Below are positions 8,073-19,449 of a stretch of DNA of 64,000 bases, in pieces. The translations under genes were made by a program, and so were the position numbers. Numbering within the stretch: the stretch's first letter is position 1; each line of letters opens with the position of its first letter. The DNA is from CAVQOB01 sp963714325 (GTDB lineage: Bacteria > Pseudomonadota > Alphaproteobacteria > Rhizobiales > Hyphomicrobiaceae). The notes beneath the pieces were generated by a model that made no database searches, was not told the origin of the DNA, and saw only the letters and a program-made list of their open reading frames with translations. The DNA is taken from positions 62,001 to 126,000 of the forward strand of contig CAVQOB010000035.1 in NCBI GenBank assembly GCA_963714325.1, written 5' to 3'.

Positions 8073-9026
8073 TCAACTCAATCGGACGCGCGGATCAATC
8101 AGCGCGTAGAGCAGATCCACCGCCAGATTGACCAAAATGAAGATCACCGCGATCAGCAACACGAGGCCTTGGATCAGCGCAAAGTCGCCACGCGTTGTCG
8201 CATCGACGAAGAGTTTGCCGATGCCATTCAAATTGAACACCTGCTCGGTAACGACGAGACCGCCGATCAAGAATGCGAACTCGAGGCCGATAACCGTCAC
8301 CACCGGCAACATCGCATTGCGCAGCGCATGCCGCCGCGTGATCAGGCTCTGGAACAGCCCCTTCGCCTTGGCGGTGCGGATATAGTCCTCGCGCAGCACT
8401 TCGAGCAGCGCCGAGCGCATCATCCGCGTCGCCACCGCCGCATAGCGATAGCCGACCGACAACGCCGGCCAGATCAGCGCGGATAGATTCGTAACGGGAT
8501 CAACGAAGATCGAGACATAGCCGATTTTTGGGAGCCAGTTGAAAAACGACAGTAGCCCCAGGATCATGAGCATGCCGAGCCAGAACGAGGGGATGGCGAG
8601 CCCCGATACGGCAAGGATGCGCACCGCCCAATCGATCCACGTATCGCGATAAATCGCCGATAGGGTCCCTAAGGGGATCGCGATCAGCACCGCAATCAAC
8701 GTCGCCATGATCGCGACTTGGAACGACACGGGGAAGCGGATGGCGATTTCCTTGGCGACGCTTTCCCCGGTCCACAGCGACTTGCCGAGATCACCAACGG
8801 CAAGGCCGAACATATAATCCTTGAACTGCACGTAGAGCGGCTTGTCGAGGCCGAGCCGCTTGCGTTCGATCTGGATCGCCTCCTCCGTCACCGCCGCGCC
8901 ATCGGCGCGCAGCTTCACGACGACGACGTCGCCGGGCATGACGCGAATGAGGAAGAACACCGCGATCGCGACACCAATCAGCGTCGGGATGACGAGCGCG
9001 AACCGGCGAAGCAGGAAGGTAAGCAT
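8073..9026 (-). CDS. ABC transporter permease, DppB/OppB type
   Basis: This 317-residue permease has the family start LLRRFALVIPTLIGVAIAVFFLIR, the periplasmic PGD motif (VMPGD) and six membrane segments. The EAA loop is TAKAKGLFQSLITRRHALRN. It forms the channel with the DppC-type protein, whose start lies 14 bases after this stop. Upstream, a 173-base gap with palindromic repeats separates it from the binding-protein gene; the repeats could moderate mRNA levels between the two parts of the operon. Confidence 0.92.
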   Translation of the reverse strand: MLTFLLRRFALVIPTLIGVAIAVFFLIRVMPGDVVVVKLRADGAAVTEEAIQIERKRLGLDKPLYVQFKDYMFGLAVGDLGKSLWTGESVAKEIAIRFPVSFQVAIMATLIAVLIAIPLGTLSAIYRDTWIDWAVRILAVSGLAIPSFWLGMLMILGLLSFFNWLPKIGYVSIFVDPVTNLSALIWPALSVGYRYAAVATRMMRSALLEVLREDYIRTAKAKGLFQSLITRRHALRNAMLPVVTVIGLEFAFLIGGLVVTEQVFNLNGIGKLFVDATTRGDFALIQGLVLLIAVIFILVNLAVDLLYALIDPRVRLS

Positions 9027-9044
9027 GTAAACTCCAGCGGTTTT

Positions 9045-9180
9045 CCCTCTCCCCGTTCCTCAACGGGGAGAGGGTTAGGGTGAGGGGCGCAAGCGGGCAG
9101 GGCTTGTTCGGGCAGGCGTGCCTGCTGCCGCCCCTCATCCGGCCTTCGGCCACCTTCTCCCCATAAGAATGGGGAGAAGG
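9045..9180 (+). repeat. Composite palindromic repeat, copy 2, inside the ABC operon
   Basis: Two hairpins lie here: CCCTCTCCCCGTT (9045-9057) with AACGGGGAGAGGG (9062-9074), and CCTTCTCCCCAT (9153-9164) with ATGGGGAGAAGG (9169-9180). Between them are GGTTAGGGTGAGGGGC and CGCCCCTCATCCGGCCTTCGG. The same building blocks occur at 7065 and 43302. It sits between the binding-protein gene and the permease genes, where an mRNA-stabilising role is possible but unproven. Confidence 0.75.
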
Positions 9181-9199
9181 CAGAAGGCCGACATTTGCG

Positions 9200-10837
9200 T
9201 TATTGATCCAACCACACTCCGGACAGATCCTGGCCGGTGAAGTGGCTGGCGTGTAGCTCCCATCCCTTGACCTTGGCATTCAGGACAACGATGCGCTGCC
9301 ACCAGTACAGCATCAGCGAATAGCTTTGCGTCAACGCTTGGCGCTCGAACTCGTGCGTCAGCTTGCGCCGCTCGGCGGGATCAACCACCGTCGCTTGCTT
9401 GGCGAAGAGTTCCTTCAGCTTATCGTCCTTGGCGCCGGACATGTTGTTCGGGCTGTCCGGCACAAACTTCACGAACTGCAGCGAGGGATCATCGATGAAG
9501 TCCGAGATGAACTCGAGTGTCGCGTCGAAGTCACCTTTGCCCTGGCTGTCGAAGTAGGCCTTGTTTTCAAGCTCCAGATGTTCGGTTTCGACGCCGATGC
9601 GCTTCCACTGATCGACAACATAGATGCCGCCGGGGCGATAGGGCTCGGTGATATTGCGATTGACCAGTTTGATCTTGAGATCTTTGACGCCTGCCTCTGC
9701 AAGCAATTTCTTGGCAGCTTCGCGCGACTTGGCGATGTCCTTGTCGTAGCCCGGGATCTTCACCAGTTCGGATTCAGGCAGCGCCCACTCCGAGCCTGGC
9801 CGCGTGAAGCCGCCGACATACTTCAGCATCGAAATCTTCGAGAGCGGCGTCGACCCGCCCCATCGATCGATTGCCATGCTGAGCGCCTGGCGGACGCGAA
9901 CATCGTCGAACGGTTTTTTCTTGGTGTTGAAGGTCAGCAGCAAGCTCGTCGTCCATGGGCCCTGCTGAACCGTCACCTTGTCCTTCAAGGCTTCGACCAA
10001 CTGTTCAGCTTCCTTCGGTGTGCGACCGCGGAATTCAACATCGAACTGTCCGCCTTGGATGCCCGGCACCACCGATGTCGACTTGACGAAAAAGGCCTTG
10101 TAGCCGTCGAGATAGGGTTGGCCTGCACGGAAGTAGCCGTCGAAACGTTTGCCTTCCCAGCTCGAGCCCTTGACGTAGTTGACGTAGGTGAACGGCCCGG
10201 TGCCCAGGATTTCCGTCTCGGGATATTTCGGGTTCTCAGCGAGCTTCTTTGCCGAATAGATGCAGTTGAAGGGCGAGGCGAAGTTATTCAGCATCGATGC
10301 GTTCGGCGCCTTCATTTTGAAGATGACCGTGGTCGCGTCCGGCGTTTCAATGCTGCCGATATCGGTGTGTAGAGCTTTGCGCGCTGACAGGATACCCTCC
10401 GGCGGATTGTAGATCCGCTCGTAGCTGGTCTTGATGTCGGCCGACGTCATGGCAGAGCCATCGTGGAACTTGACGTTGCTGAATAGCTTGAAGGTCCAGG
10501 TCAGGCCATCCGGCGCCATCACCCAGCTCTCCGCCAGATCGCCGGTGATCTCAAGCTTCTTGTTGACGTCGCCGACCACCTTCAACAGCGTGTTGTAGTG
10601 CGGGCGCACGGGATGCAGCGTCGCGAACGTCGTCGTGGCGTGGCAATCCAAGGTCGGTGGTTCAGCGACGACGGAATAATTGAGGATTCCGCCCTTCTTC
10701 GGTGTCTGCGCTAGAGCGGGGGCCATACAGGTCGCTGTTACGATCCCAGTCGTCATGGCCGCGCAGGCGGCCACCCAAGCAAGCCTGCGATTTGCCACGG
10801 CTTCCGCGCGCGTGCTGAAGTTGAGTTTTTTGTCCAT
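9200..10837 (-). CDS. ABC transporter substrate-binding protein, family 5 (SBP_bac_5)
   Basis: This 545-residue periplasmic solute-binding protein has an N-terminal basic region, a hydrophobic signal peptide (about 18-43, ending APALAQ) and a mature domain starting KKGGILNY. Family features are WTFKLFSNVKFHDGSAMTSADIKTSYERI and FDDVRVRQALSMAIDR. Family members bind peptides, nickel chelates, opines or glutathione; the ligand here is unknown. A second, closely similar gene lies directly upstream (10929-12507). Part of the signal peptide is encoded by a dispersed 33-bp repeat (10751-10783). Confidence 0.93.
   Translation of the reverse strand: MDKKLNFSTRAEAVANRRLAWVAACAAMTTGIVTATCMAPALAQTPKKGGILNYSVVAEPPTLDCHATTTFATLHPVRPHYNTLLKVVGDVNKKLEITGDLAESWVMAPDGLTWTFKLFSNVKFHDGSAMTSADIKTSYERIYNPPEGILSARKALHTDIGSIETPDATTVIFKMKAPNASMLNNFASPFNCIYSAKKLAENPKYPETEILGTGPFTYVNYVKGSSWEGKRFDGYFRAGQPYLDGYKAFFVKSTSVVPGIQGGQFDVEFRGRTPKEAEQLVEALKDKVTVQQGPWTTSLLLTFNTKKKPFDDVRVRQALSMAIDRWGGSTPLSKISMLKYVGGFTRPGSEWALPESELVKIPGYDKDIAKSREAAKKLLAEAGVKDLKIKLVNRNITEPYRPGGIYVVDQWKRIGVETEHLELENKAYFDSQGKGDFDATLEFISDFIDDPSLQFVKFVPDSPNNMSGAKDDKLKELFAKQATVVDPAERRKLTHEFERQALTQSYSLMLYWWQRIVVLNAKVKGWELHASHFTGQDLSGVWLDQ
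10751..10783 (-). repeat. Dispersed palindromic repeat embedded in a signal peptide
   Basis: The 33 bases, centred on the palindrome GGCCGCGCAGGCGGCC, are identical to 43959-43991 and closely related (inverted) to 44379-44412. Here they lie inside the coding sequence and encode the hydrophobic segment LAWVAACAAMT of the binding protein's signal peptide. The other two copies are intergenic. Confidence 0.8.
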
Positions 10838-10928
10838 GGAGGCATGTTCCTAAATGTTGATAGCTGCTTGGTGGCCGCCGTCGATGCGTAGCATCACTCC
10901 ACGCTGACGCCGCCATGACGAATTTGGA

Positions 10929-12507
10929 CTATTGATCGAGCCAGACCTCGACAAGGTCCTGCTGGACGTAGTGGCTCGGCGTGAAGTGCCAGCCCTTGAT
11001 CTTCTTGTGCGCGACGATGATCCGGTGGTACCAGATCAGCGGCACATTGTAGGCGGTCGTCAGGGCGTATTTTTCCATCTCGTTGACGATCGCCTTGCGC
11101 GCCATCGGATCGATGGTCTGGCGCTGCTTCTCGAAGAAGTCGTCGAGTTTGGTATCTTCGTGGCCCGAGTAGCCGATCGACGATACTTTCTTGGTCAGGT
11201 ACTTGGCGAACTGCTGCGTCGGATCATCATTCGGATCATTGATGAACTCGACGGCGACATCGAAATTGCCGCTGCCGACGCCATCGAAGTAGAGCTTGGT
11301 TTCGAGTTGCTCATGGCTGCGCCGTCACGCCGATCCGGCGCCATTGATCGACCGTGTAAATTCCAGCTGGCGTATAGGGTTCTGCGACATTGCGATTGAG
11401 CAACTTGAACGTCAGGTTCTCGACGCCGGCTTCCTTCAGCAGGCGCTTGGCCTCAGCGCGCGCCTTCTCGATATCACGGCCAAACCCCGGCATGGCTTCG
11501 AGATCGGCGCCCTTGAGTGCCATATCGAAGCCCGGCCGCATCGTCCCGCTGACGCCTTTCAGTATTGAGATCTTCGAGAGCGGCTCCGATCCGCCCCAGC
11601 GATCGATCGCGAGGCTCAAGGCCTGACGGACGCGGATATCGTCGAACGGCTTCTTCTTGGTGTTGAAGATCAGCATGAGAGACCCGACCCACGGTCCCTC
11701 CTGCTTCACGAAGCGGTCGCCTGCTTCTTTGATCAGCTGCTCGGCTTCTTTCGGGTTGCGCGAGCGAAACTCGACATCGAACTGACCGCCCATCATGCCC
11801 GGCACGATGGCACTGCTCTTGACGAAGTACGCCTTGAAGCCATCGAGATAAGGCAGCCCCTTCTGAAAATAACCGTCGAACTTCTTCGCTTCCCAGCTCG
11901 AACCTTTGACGTGCGTGACGAATTGGAACGCTCCGGTGCCCATGATCTCGGTTTCGGGATAGCGCGGGTTCTGCGCGAGCTTGGCGGCCGAATAGATGCA
12001 GTTGTAGGGGTTGGCAAAATGCTCGATCAGGCCGGCGACGGGAACCTTGGTCTTGAACACCACCGTCTGGGCATCCGGAGTTTCGATCGTATCGAGATCG
12101 GCCCAGAAGGCGCGCCGCGCTGAGATGATGCCCTGCGGCGGGCGGGCGATCCGCTCATAGCTCGCCTTGATGTCGGCGCTGGAGAACGCGCTGCCATCGT
12201 GGAACTTGACGCCCTCGTGCAGCTTGAAGGTGAAGGTGCGCCCGTCCGGCGAAACCTCCCATGACTTGGCGAGATCACCGCGGACCTTGGGATAGTTGGC
12301 GCCGTCGAATTTCAGCAGCGTCGAATAGTGCGGCGCCACCGGATGGATCAGCGCAAACGTCGTCGACGCGTGGCAATCGTAGTTCGGCGGTTCGGCGATG
12401 ACCGCGAAATTCAACGTTCCGCCCTTCTTCGGCGCCTGCGCTGAAACGGTACTTGCCGCGGCAATGGCGACAAGTGCTGTAGCGATGAACTTCATTGCGC
12501 GTGACAT
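10929..12507 (-). pseudogene. Second family-5 substrate-binding protein gene, frameshifted near 11320
   Basis: ATG at 12507, with AGGGAGG six bases upstream, starts a signal peptide (MSRAMKFIATALVAIAAAS) and a protein closely similar throughout to the adjacent SBP. After ...DQWRRIGV the frame hits a TGA at 11311-11313. The +1 frame then continues the homology without a gap (EQLETKLYFDG ... EVWLDQ) to a TAG at 10929. One indel near 11314-11327 accounts for this. Either the gene is a recent pseudogene or the base is a sequencing error; the intact downstream frame favours error or very recent damage. Restored length would be about 525 residues, as in its neighbour. Confidence 0.85.
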
Positions 12508-12536
12508 GATTGGCCTCCCTAAACTCGCGTGACAAT

Positions 12537-14707
<2,171 letters not shown>

Positions 14708-14711
<4 letters not shown>

Positions 14712-15397
14712 GCTTGCGCACTCCGGTCGGCAAAATCGCCACTCAGGCGCGCCCAGACAAAGCCGATATGCCGGCGCAGTACATCGGCCAGTGCCGGACC
14801 GTCACGGCGCAGCAGTGCCGCGATCATCAAGCGGTGTTCCTGCATGGCGGCCAGCCAACTCTGCTCATCAGACGAATAGTTGTAGCGCATGCGCTGTGAC
14901 CGCGCGCTCAACTGTTCGTGGATGGTGATCATTTCCGGATTGTGCGCGGCGCGCACGATGCTGGAATAAATCGCCAGATTGGTCGCGAAATAGGCGGGCC
15001 GATCGCGCCCGACATAGTCGCGCTCCATCTGCTCGTGCTGTCGCGTGATCGCGTCGACCTCCTCCGACGTTGCCCGCTCACAGGCCAACCGTCCAGCGAA
15101 GGCCTCGAGTCCGGTCAAGACTTCCAGCAGATTATGCAGTTCGACGCGAGAAATCTCACGCACGACCGCGCCGCGCGTCGGCACAAAAGCGATCAGTCCC
15201 TCGCCTTCGAGTGTTTTCAAGGCTTCCCGCAACGGCGTCCGCGACACGCCGAGGCGCGCGCATAGCTCGCCTTCGACGATGCGCGTTCCCGGTTGCAGTT
15301 CATTGTGCGCAATGAGGTCGCGGACGTGGTCGACGACCTGATCTGCCAGCCGCAGTCGCCGGATCGGCAACACGGAAACAGCCGTTACTGACGGCAT
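14708..15397 (-). CDS. GntR-family regulator with FCD domain
   Basis: The 229-residue protein has an N-terminal winged helix-turn-helix (about 12-80, ARLGVSRTPLREALKTLEGEGLI is diagnostic for GntR). The C-terminal all-helical FCD ligand-binding domain follows (about 88-215). FCD members usually repress catabolic or transport operons and release DNA on binding an organic acid or similar ligand. ATG at 15397 follows GGGAGA; the open frame further upstream lacks family sequence. As first gene of the ABC operon it probably regulates it and itself, see the palindrome at 15464. Confidence 0.9.
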
Positions 15398-15463
15398 TGG
15401 ACGCTTCTCCCCCGGGCCACGGTTCTTGCTATCGGCGCGTGCGCCCTGGCGGCCTCGTGTATG

Positions 15464-15473
15464 CTGTATACAG
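15464..15473. promoter_or_regulatory. Candidate GntR/FCD operator palindrome
   Basis: CTGTATACAG is a perfect 10-bp palindrome 67 bases upstream of the gntR start. Its core TGTATACA fits the TNGTNNNACNA-like sites reported for FCD-type GntR regulators. Position and form suggest autoregulation of the gntR-ABC operon. This is an inference from sequence. Confidence 0.45.
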
Positions 15474-15588
15474 CGCCGGATACCCGCCGCAACAGGGGGG
15501 CGTCTCGCAACTGCGAATGCCGATAGGCAAGCACTGGATCGTGGCCACGGCGACCGGCCTCGCCGCTGCACCTGCGTTGGCGTTCCGG

Positions 15589-17373
15589 TCAGGCGGGTGC
15601 GGCGCCGGGCTTTATCACACTGCTCGCCGGCACTGCGGCCTCATTCAAAACCATCAGCAGCGGCGTCAATCCGTCGGTCTCGACCAAGCGGAAAATCTCG
15701 ACGTCGCTCCGTGCCTTGTCACTCCATCCAGCAATTTGCAAAGCGCGCTCGGCTTTCGAGAACAGGCCATGATTGCGCAGCGGCCGGTTGGCGACGTATT
15801 CACTGGCATCATCGCCCTTCAAGCCCTGGTCATCCGCCCACTTCTTGCGGATCGCCGACAAGTCGGTTGTGCTGGAGAATGACTCTTCCTGCCGCAGCTT
15901 ATCCAGTTCGCCTTTTTGCAACAGCCACTTGCGGCCACGATCCGGCCATCGCACCAGTTCGAGATCACTGAGGACGCCTGCGAGTTGGTTGATCGCCAAC
16001 CCCCGTGCCGCCTCGTCCTTGTCGTTCGGATCGCAACTGTAGAGGTTGGGAATGACGAGGTACGACGCCTTGTTGTGATGCACGAAATGCCGGTGGACCC
16101 ATTCGAGATTGGCGCCGGGCGCGCGGCTGACGGCGGTATCGATGGCTCCGCGAATCTGGCGCGCCAGCGCGCCTGACGGGCGCAGCGTCGGCGGTTCCCG
16201 CGGCGGATTGAGGATGGCGAGCGCCAGCAAACCCAGATCAATCCCGATCGTCGCCATCAGGGCGATCAGGTCGCGACCGGTGATCGGCTCTCCGCCATCG
16301 GTCCGCCCGGCCGCTGCCTTGCCGCCGCTGAGGACGTACCCGAAAAGGCTCGACGAATACGCCCCGAGGTTGCGCCAGAGGTTCTTGACGGCATTGGCGA
16401 CGCCCGCCGGCCCTTCGTTGAAGACCGCTTCGCGCAATTTCAACTCGGCGGGTTGCTCGGCTTGTGCCGCCGCTTGGCGCAATCGTTCGGCAAGTGTTGG
16501 ATCATAGCAGGAGAACCCGGCGGTCCCCGGCTGCACCGAAACCGACGTCGCCAGCGCGCGCATCTCGCCAGCAGTCGCTCGCCCAAGCTGATTGCTGCGC
16601 GCCGCAATACTGCGCGCACGGCCGCGGATCTCCGACGCCTTGTTCTCAAAATTGCGCTGCCGCTCCTCGACCGTCGCGCCGGCGAGGCTGGCGGCGGCCT
16701 GCTTCAACAATTCGACATCGGCTTGCACCGGTTCGAGCCAGTTCTTGCCCATGCCGGTCCGCAACGTCGCCACACTGTCGCGGACGCTGCGTCGCGCGTT
16801 GTACAGCGGGCCGCGCCCGGCGCCCGATTGCGTGCCGCAACTGCCGCCGCTGGTTTCCTCACGGCTCATCTGGCCGTCCGACCAGGTGCCGACACTATCG
16901 ATCTGGCCGCGTACCGCATCAAGGCGTGCGGCGACGACGGCGCTGGCGTCGCGCGCGTCTTCCTGCAATCCACTCAATCCCGTGCGCGTCGCTTCTTCGC
17001 CCGAGATCAAGCTCCACCAGAACCCATAGCCAAAGCCGATCGACCACAGCGCCAGGAACACATAGAGCGGGAAGGTGATCAGGCGTTCATGCAGCCGGCG
17101 CTTGGCGCCGAACGATTCCCGCAAAGCGAGCCACATCAGGAACGTCAGCGCCACGACAACGGCGATCACCAGGACGTCGTTCGAGATCGACATACCGCCC
17201 GACGGCGCCGTTGACGTCGTTGCGACACCGATGATGAAATCGCGCATGCCGTGCCACGTCGCATAGCCGGAAATGATCAGCAGCATGAACGAGGCAACGC
17301 CAATCAGCGTGTTGCGCCCAAGAATGTAGTCGATCGTCCTGCCGATCAGCGTCGGCTGTACACTCTCTGACAT
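15589..17373 (-). CDS. Unknown membrane protein with sensor-like topology
   Basis: This 594-residue protein is not recognised. It shows three membrane segments near the N terminus (about 22-42, 65-85, 100-122). A 250-residue polar region rich in Ala, Arg, Glu and Gln follows, which looks helical or coiled-coil (about 125-375) and has three Cys residues in its first and last parts. A fourth membrane segment lies near 385-405 and a 185-residue charged C-terminal domain ends the protein. The large loop would be periplasmic and the tail cytoplasmic. There is no kinase, GGDEF or HAMP motif. It stands alone, 24 bases downstream of no obvious partner; the next gene upstream starts after 95 bases. 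Confidence 0.6.
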   Translation of the reverse strand: MSESVQPTLIGRTIDYILGRNTLIGVASFMLLIISGYATWHGMRDFIIGVATTSTAPSGGMSISNDVLVIAVVVALTFLMWLALRESFGAKRRLHERLITFPLYVFLALWSIGFGYGFWWSLISGEEATRTGLSGLQEDARDASAVVAARLDAVRGQIDSVGTWSDGQMSREETSGGSCGTQSGAGRGPLYNARRSVRDSVATLRTGMGKNWLEPVQADVELLKQAAASLAGATVEERQRNFENKASEIRGRARSIAARSNQLGRATAGEMRALATSVSVQPGTAGFSCYDPTLAERLRQAAAQAEQPAELKLREAVFNEGPAGVANAVKNLWRNLGAYSSSLFGYVLSGGKAAAGRTDGGEPITGRDLIALMATIGIDLGLLALAILNPPREPPTLRPSGALARQIRGAIDTAVSRAPGANLEWVHRHFVHHNKASYLVIPNLYSCDPNDKDEAARGLAINQLAGVLSDLELVRWPDRGRKWLLQKGELDKLRQEESFSSTTDLSAIRKKWADDQGLKGDDASEYVANRPLRNHGLFSKAERALQIAGWSDKARSDVEIFRLVETDGLTPLLMVLNEAAVPASSVIKPGAAPA

Positions 17374-17468
17374 GCCCGTCCCTCACCCCTGCATGGCTCG
17401 ACTTGGTGATAGCTCAGAATACACGCGGCTGTCATGACTTCTTGGCAACAGGTGTTGTCTCGCGGTTG

Positions 17469-18351
17469 TCAGGCGACTTTGCCGAGCGCCGCACGCATCC
17501 GCGCGTTGGCGAGATCGGGCACCTCGAAATGCACGAAGTGCCCAGCATCTTCGGCGCAATCCAGTGTGACATTGGTGAAATACTCGCCGAGCCGATCGCT
17601 CCAGGCGTACTGCAAGACCGGATCGTGTCGGCCCCACAGCACCGTCGTCGGAGCCACAATTTTCGGGATCGGCAACGCGCCCTCGCGCATCATCCGGCGG
17701 CGGAATTGCGCAACACCCGTATACCAGTCGAAACCGCCCTGGATGTTGCCCGGCAACAGGAAATTATCGACCCACTCTTCGAGATAGGGCTCAAAGGCCT
17801 GCTTCTGGTGCGACCAATGGGTGAGAAAATGCCGATAGTAGATCCGCGCCGCATCGCGGGACGATCCGACTAGGCTTGCTGCAAAATCCTTCTGGTGGAA
17901 CTGCTGATACCAAAGCTCGCCGAAATTGCCGAACTCACCCCAGCGCTGGCCGATGCCCGGATAGGCGCAATTGAAGAAAAACAAGGCAGACACACGCTCA
18001 GGATAAGCAATCGCGAACGTCTGGGCGACGAAGGACCCGACATCATGCGAGACAATAGCGAAGCGTTTGATCCCCAGCGCATCGGCGAAGCCTGCGAGGT
18101 CCTTGGCCAGTTGTTGGGGCGGCGTGCCGCTCGCCGGCCGCGAACTCTTTCGACACGGTCTGGCCGAAGCCGCGAAACTCCGGCGCAATACAATCGAAAT
18201 GCTCCGCCAGGACCGGCAGATTGTGCATCCAGGTCCGCGCGAACTCGGGCCACCCGTGCAAGAAAATGACCGGCATTCCCTTCCCCGCCCGGACCATGTG
18301 GACCGAAAGGTCTGACGTCTCAACGTACGATCCTTTCCAATCGATGCGCAT
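17469..18351 (-). pseudogene. Alpha/beta hydrolase (epoxide hydrolase/dehalogenase-like), frameshifted near 18130
   Basis: ATG at 18351 opens a typical hydrolase N terminus (HGWPEFARTW, then PEFRGFGQT). The frame then runs into non-homologous sequence. The other minus frame resumes homology at TPPQQLAKDL and continues through SHDVG, GRHDPV and DAGHFVHFE to the stop at 17469. One indel around 18121-18150 restores a protein of about 293 residues. The nucleophile elbow S-H-D-V-G has Asp, as in epoxide hydrolases and haloacetate/haloalkane dehalogenases, with acid Asp and catalytic His visible. Whether this is a real mutation or a sequence error is open. Confidence 0.8.
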
Positions 18352-18435
18352 CGCTGCCTCCTTACCGCCTTGCTTTCACGTCTCTCTGGCGGCTCGTCAC
18401 TGGACGTCCTCGCCTTGATACAGTATCGCAACCCC

Positions 18436-19449
18436 ATGCTGAAATACGCCATCCCCGCCCTTTGCCTGTTCGCTGCGATGCCGGCAGCCCACGCCGACCG
18501 CGCCGCGTTGCAGGCCGCTTGCTTTCCGCCCCCGGTGCTGGCGTCCACGCCGCAGGATCGCGCCATCCAGCGCAACACCGGCGGACGCAATGCGCTTCCA
18601 CCGGCCGATGTCGAACAGGTCACCAACCCGATCGCTGCCAACCGTCGTGGCGCCATCCGCAGCGTACGCTTGCCAGCGGGTAAAAAACTTATCGCACTCA
18701 CCTTCGACTTCTGCGAGCTGACCGGCGAGATCACTGGATACGATGGCGCCATCATCGATTATCTGCGAGCTCAACGCGTGCGCGCCACACTCTTCACTGG
18801 CGGCAAATGGATGAGTTCGCATAGCGAGCGCAGTAAGCAGCTCTTAACCGATCCCCTGTTCGAGATCGGCACGCACGGCTGGGCGCATCGCAATACGCGC
18901 CTGCTCGCTGGGCAACAACTCAAGTCCGAGATCGAGGCTCCATCTGCCACCTATCAACGGCTGCGCCGCGATGTCGGCCGTGCGCAATGTGCCACCTCCC
19001 ACCAAGTCGCCTTCAGCGCGATCCCCGACCGCGTGACACTGTTCCGCTTTCCGTTCGGATCGTGCAACGCCGAGGGATTGGCGGCCGCTGCCGAGGCGGG
19101 GCTCCTCGCAATCCAATGGGACGTCTCGACCGGTGATCCCTCGCCCTTGCAATCAGCCCGTGCGATTGCCGACACCATGATCCGCCAGATCAAACCTGGA
19201 TCGATCGTCCTCGCCCATGGCAACGGTCGCGGACATCACACTGCCGAAGCCTTGCCGCTCGTCATCCCAAAACTGCGTGCCATGGGTTATGAATTCGTCA
19301 CCGTGTCCGAATTGCTCGCCGCCGGCCAACCGGTAATCACACCCATCTGCTACGACAGCCGGCCCGGCGACACCGACAAGTACGATTTTCTGTTCGCTCC
19401 AAGGCCCGCAACCCATGGCACCGCCCTCAAGCCAACCCTTCCGCGCTGA
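18436..19449 (+). CDS. Polysaccharide deacetylase (NodB/CE4-like), secreted
   Basis: This 337-residue protein has a clear signal peptide (MLKYAIPALCLFAAMPAAHA). The CE4-like core has the metal-binding motif TFDFCE in place of the usual TFDD, the H-x3-H motif HGWAH, the RFPFG loop and a late LAHGNGRGHHT. These enzymes remove N- or O-acetyl groups from peptidoglycan, chitin-like or exopolysaccharide chains in the envelope. ATG at 18436 is preferred because it starts the signal peptide. It is divergent from the hydrolase gene and overlaps the following acetyltransferase gene by 35 bases, suggesting one transcript. Confidence 0.82.
   Translation: MLKYAIPALCLFAAMPAAHADRAALQAACFPPPVLASTPQDRAIQRNTGGRNALPPADVEQVTNPIAANRRGAIRSVRLPAGKKLIALTFDFCELTGEITGYDGAIIDYLRAQRVRATLFTGGKWMSSHSERSKQLLTDPLFEIGTHGWAHRNTRLLAGQQLKSEIEAPSATYQRLRRDVGRAQCATSHQVAFSAIPDRVTLFRFPFGSCNAEGLAAAAEAGLLAIQWDVSTGDPSPLQSARAIADTMIRQIKPGSIVLAHGNGRGHHTAEALPLVIPKLRAMGYEFVTVSELLAAGQPVITPICYDSRPGDTDKYDFLFAPRPATHGTALKPTLPR

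Noticed and set aside
18352..18755. Extended N terminus of the alpha/beta hydrolase frame
   Set aside because: It is antisense to the polysaccharide deacetylase and lacks homology; the true start lies in the other frame at 18351.
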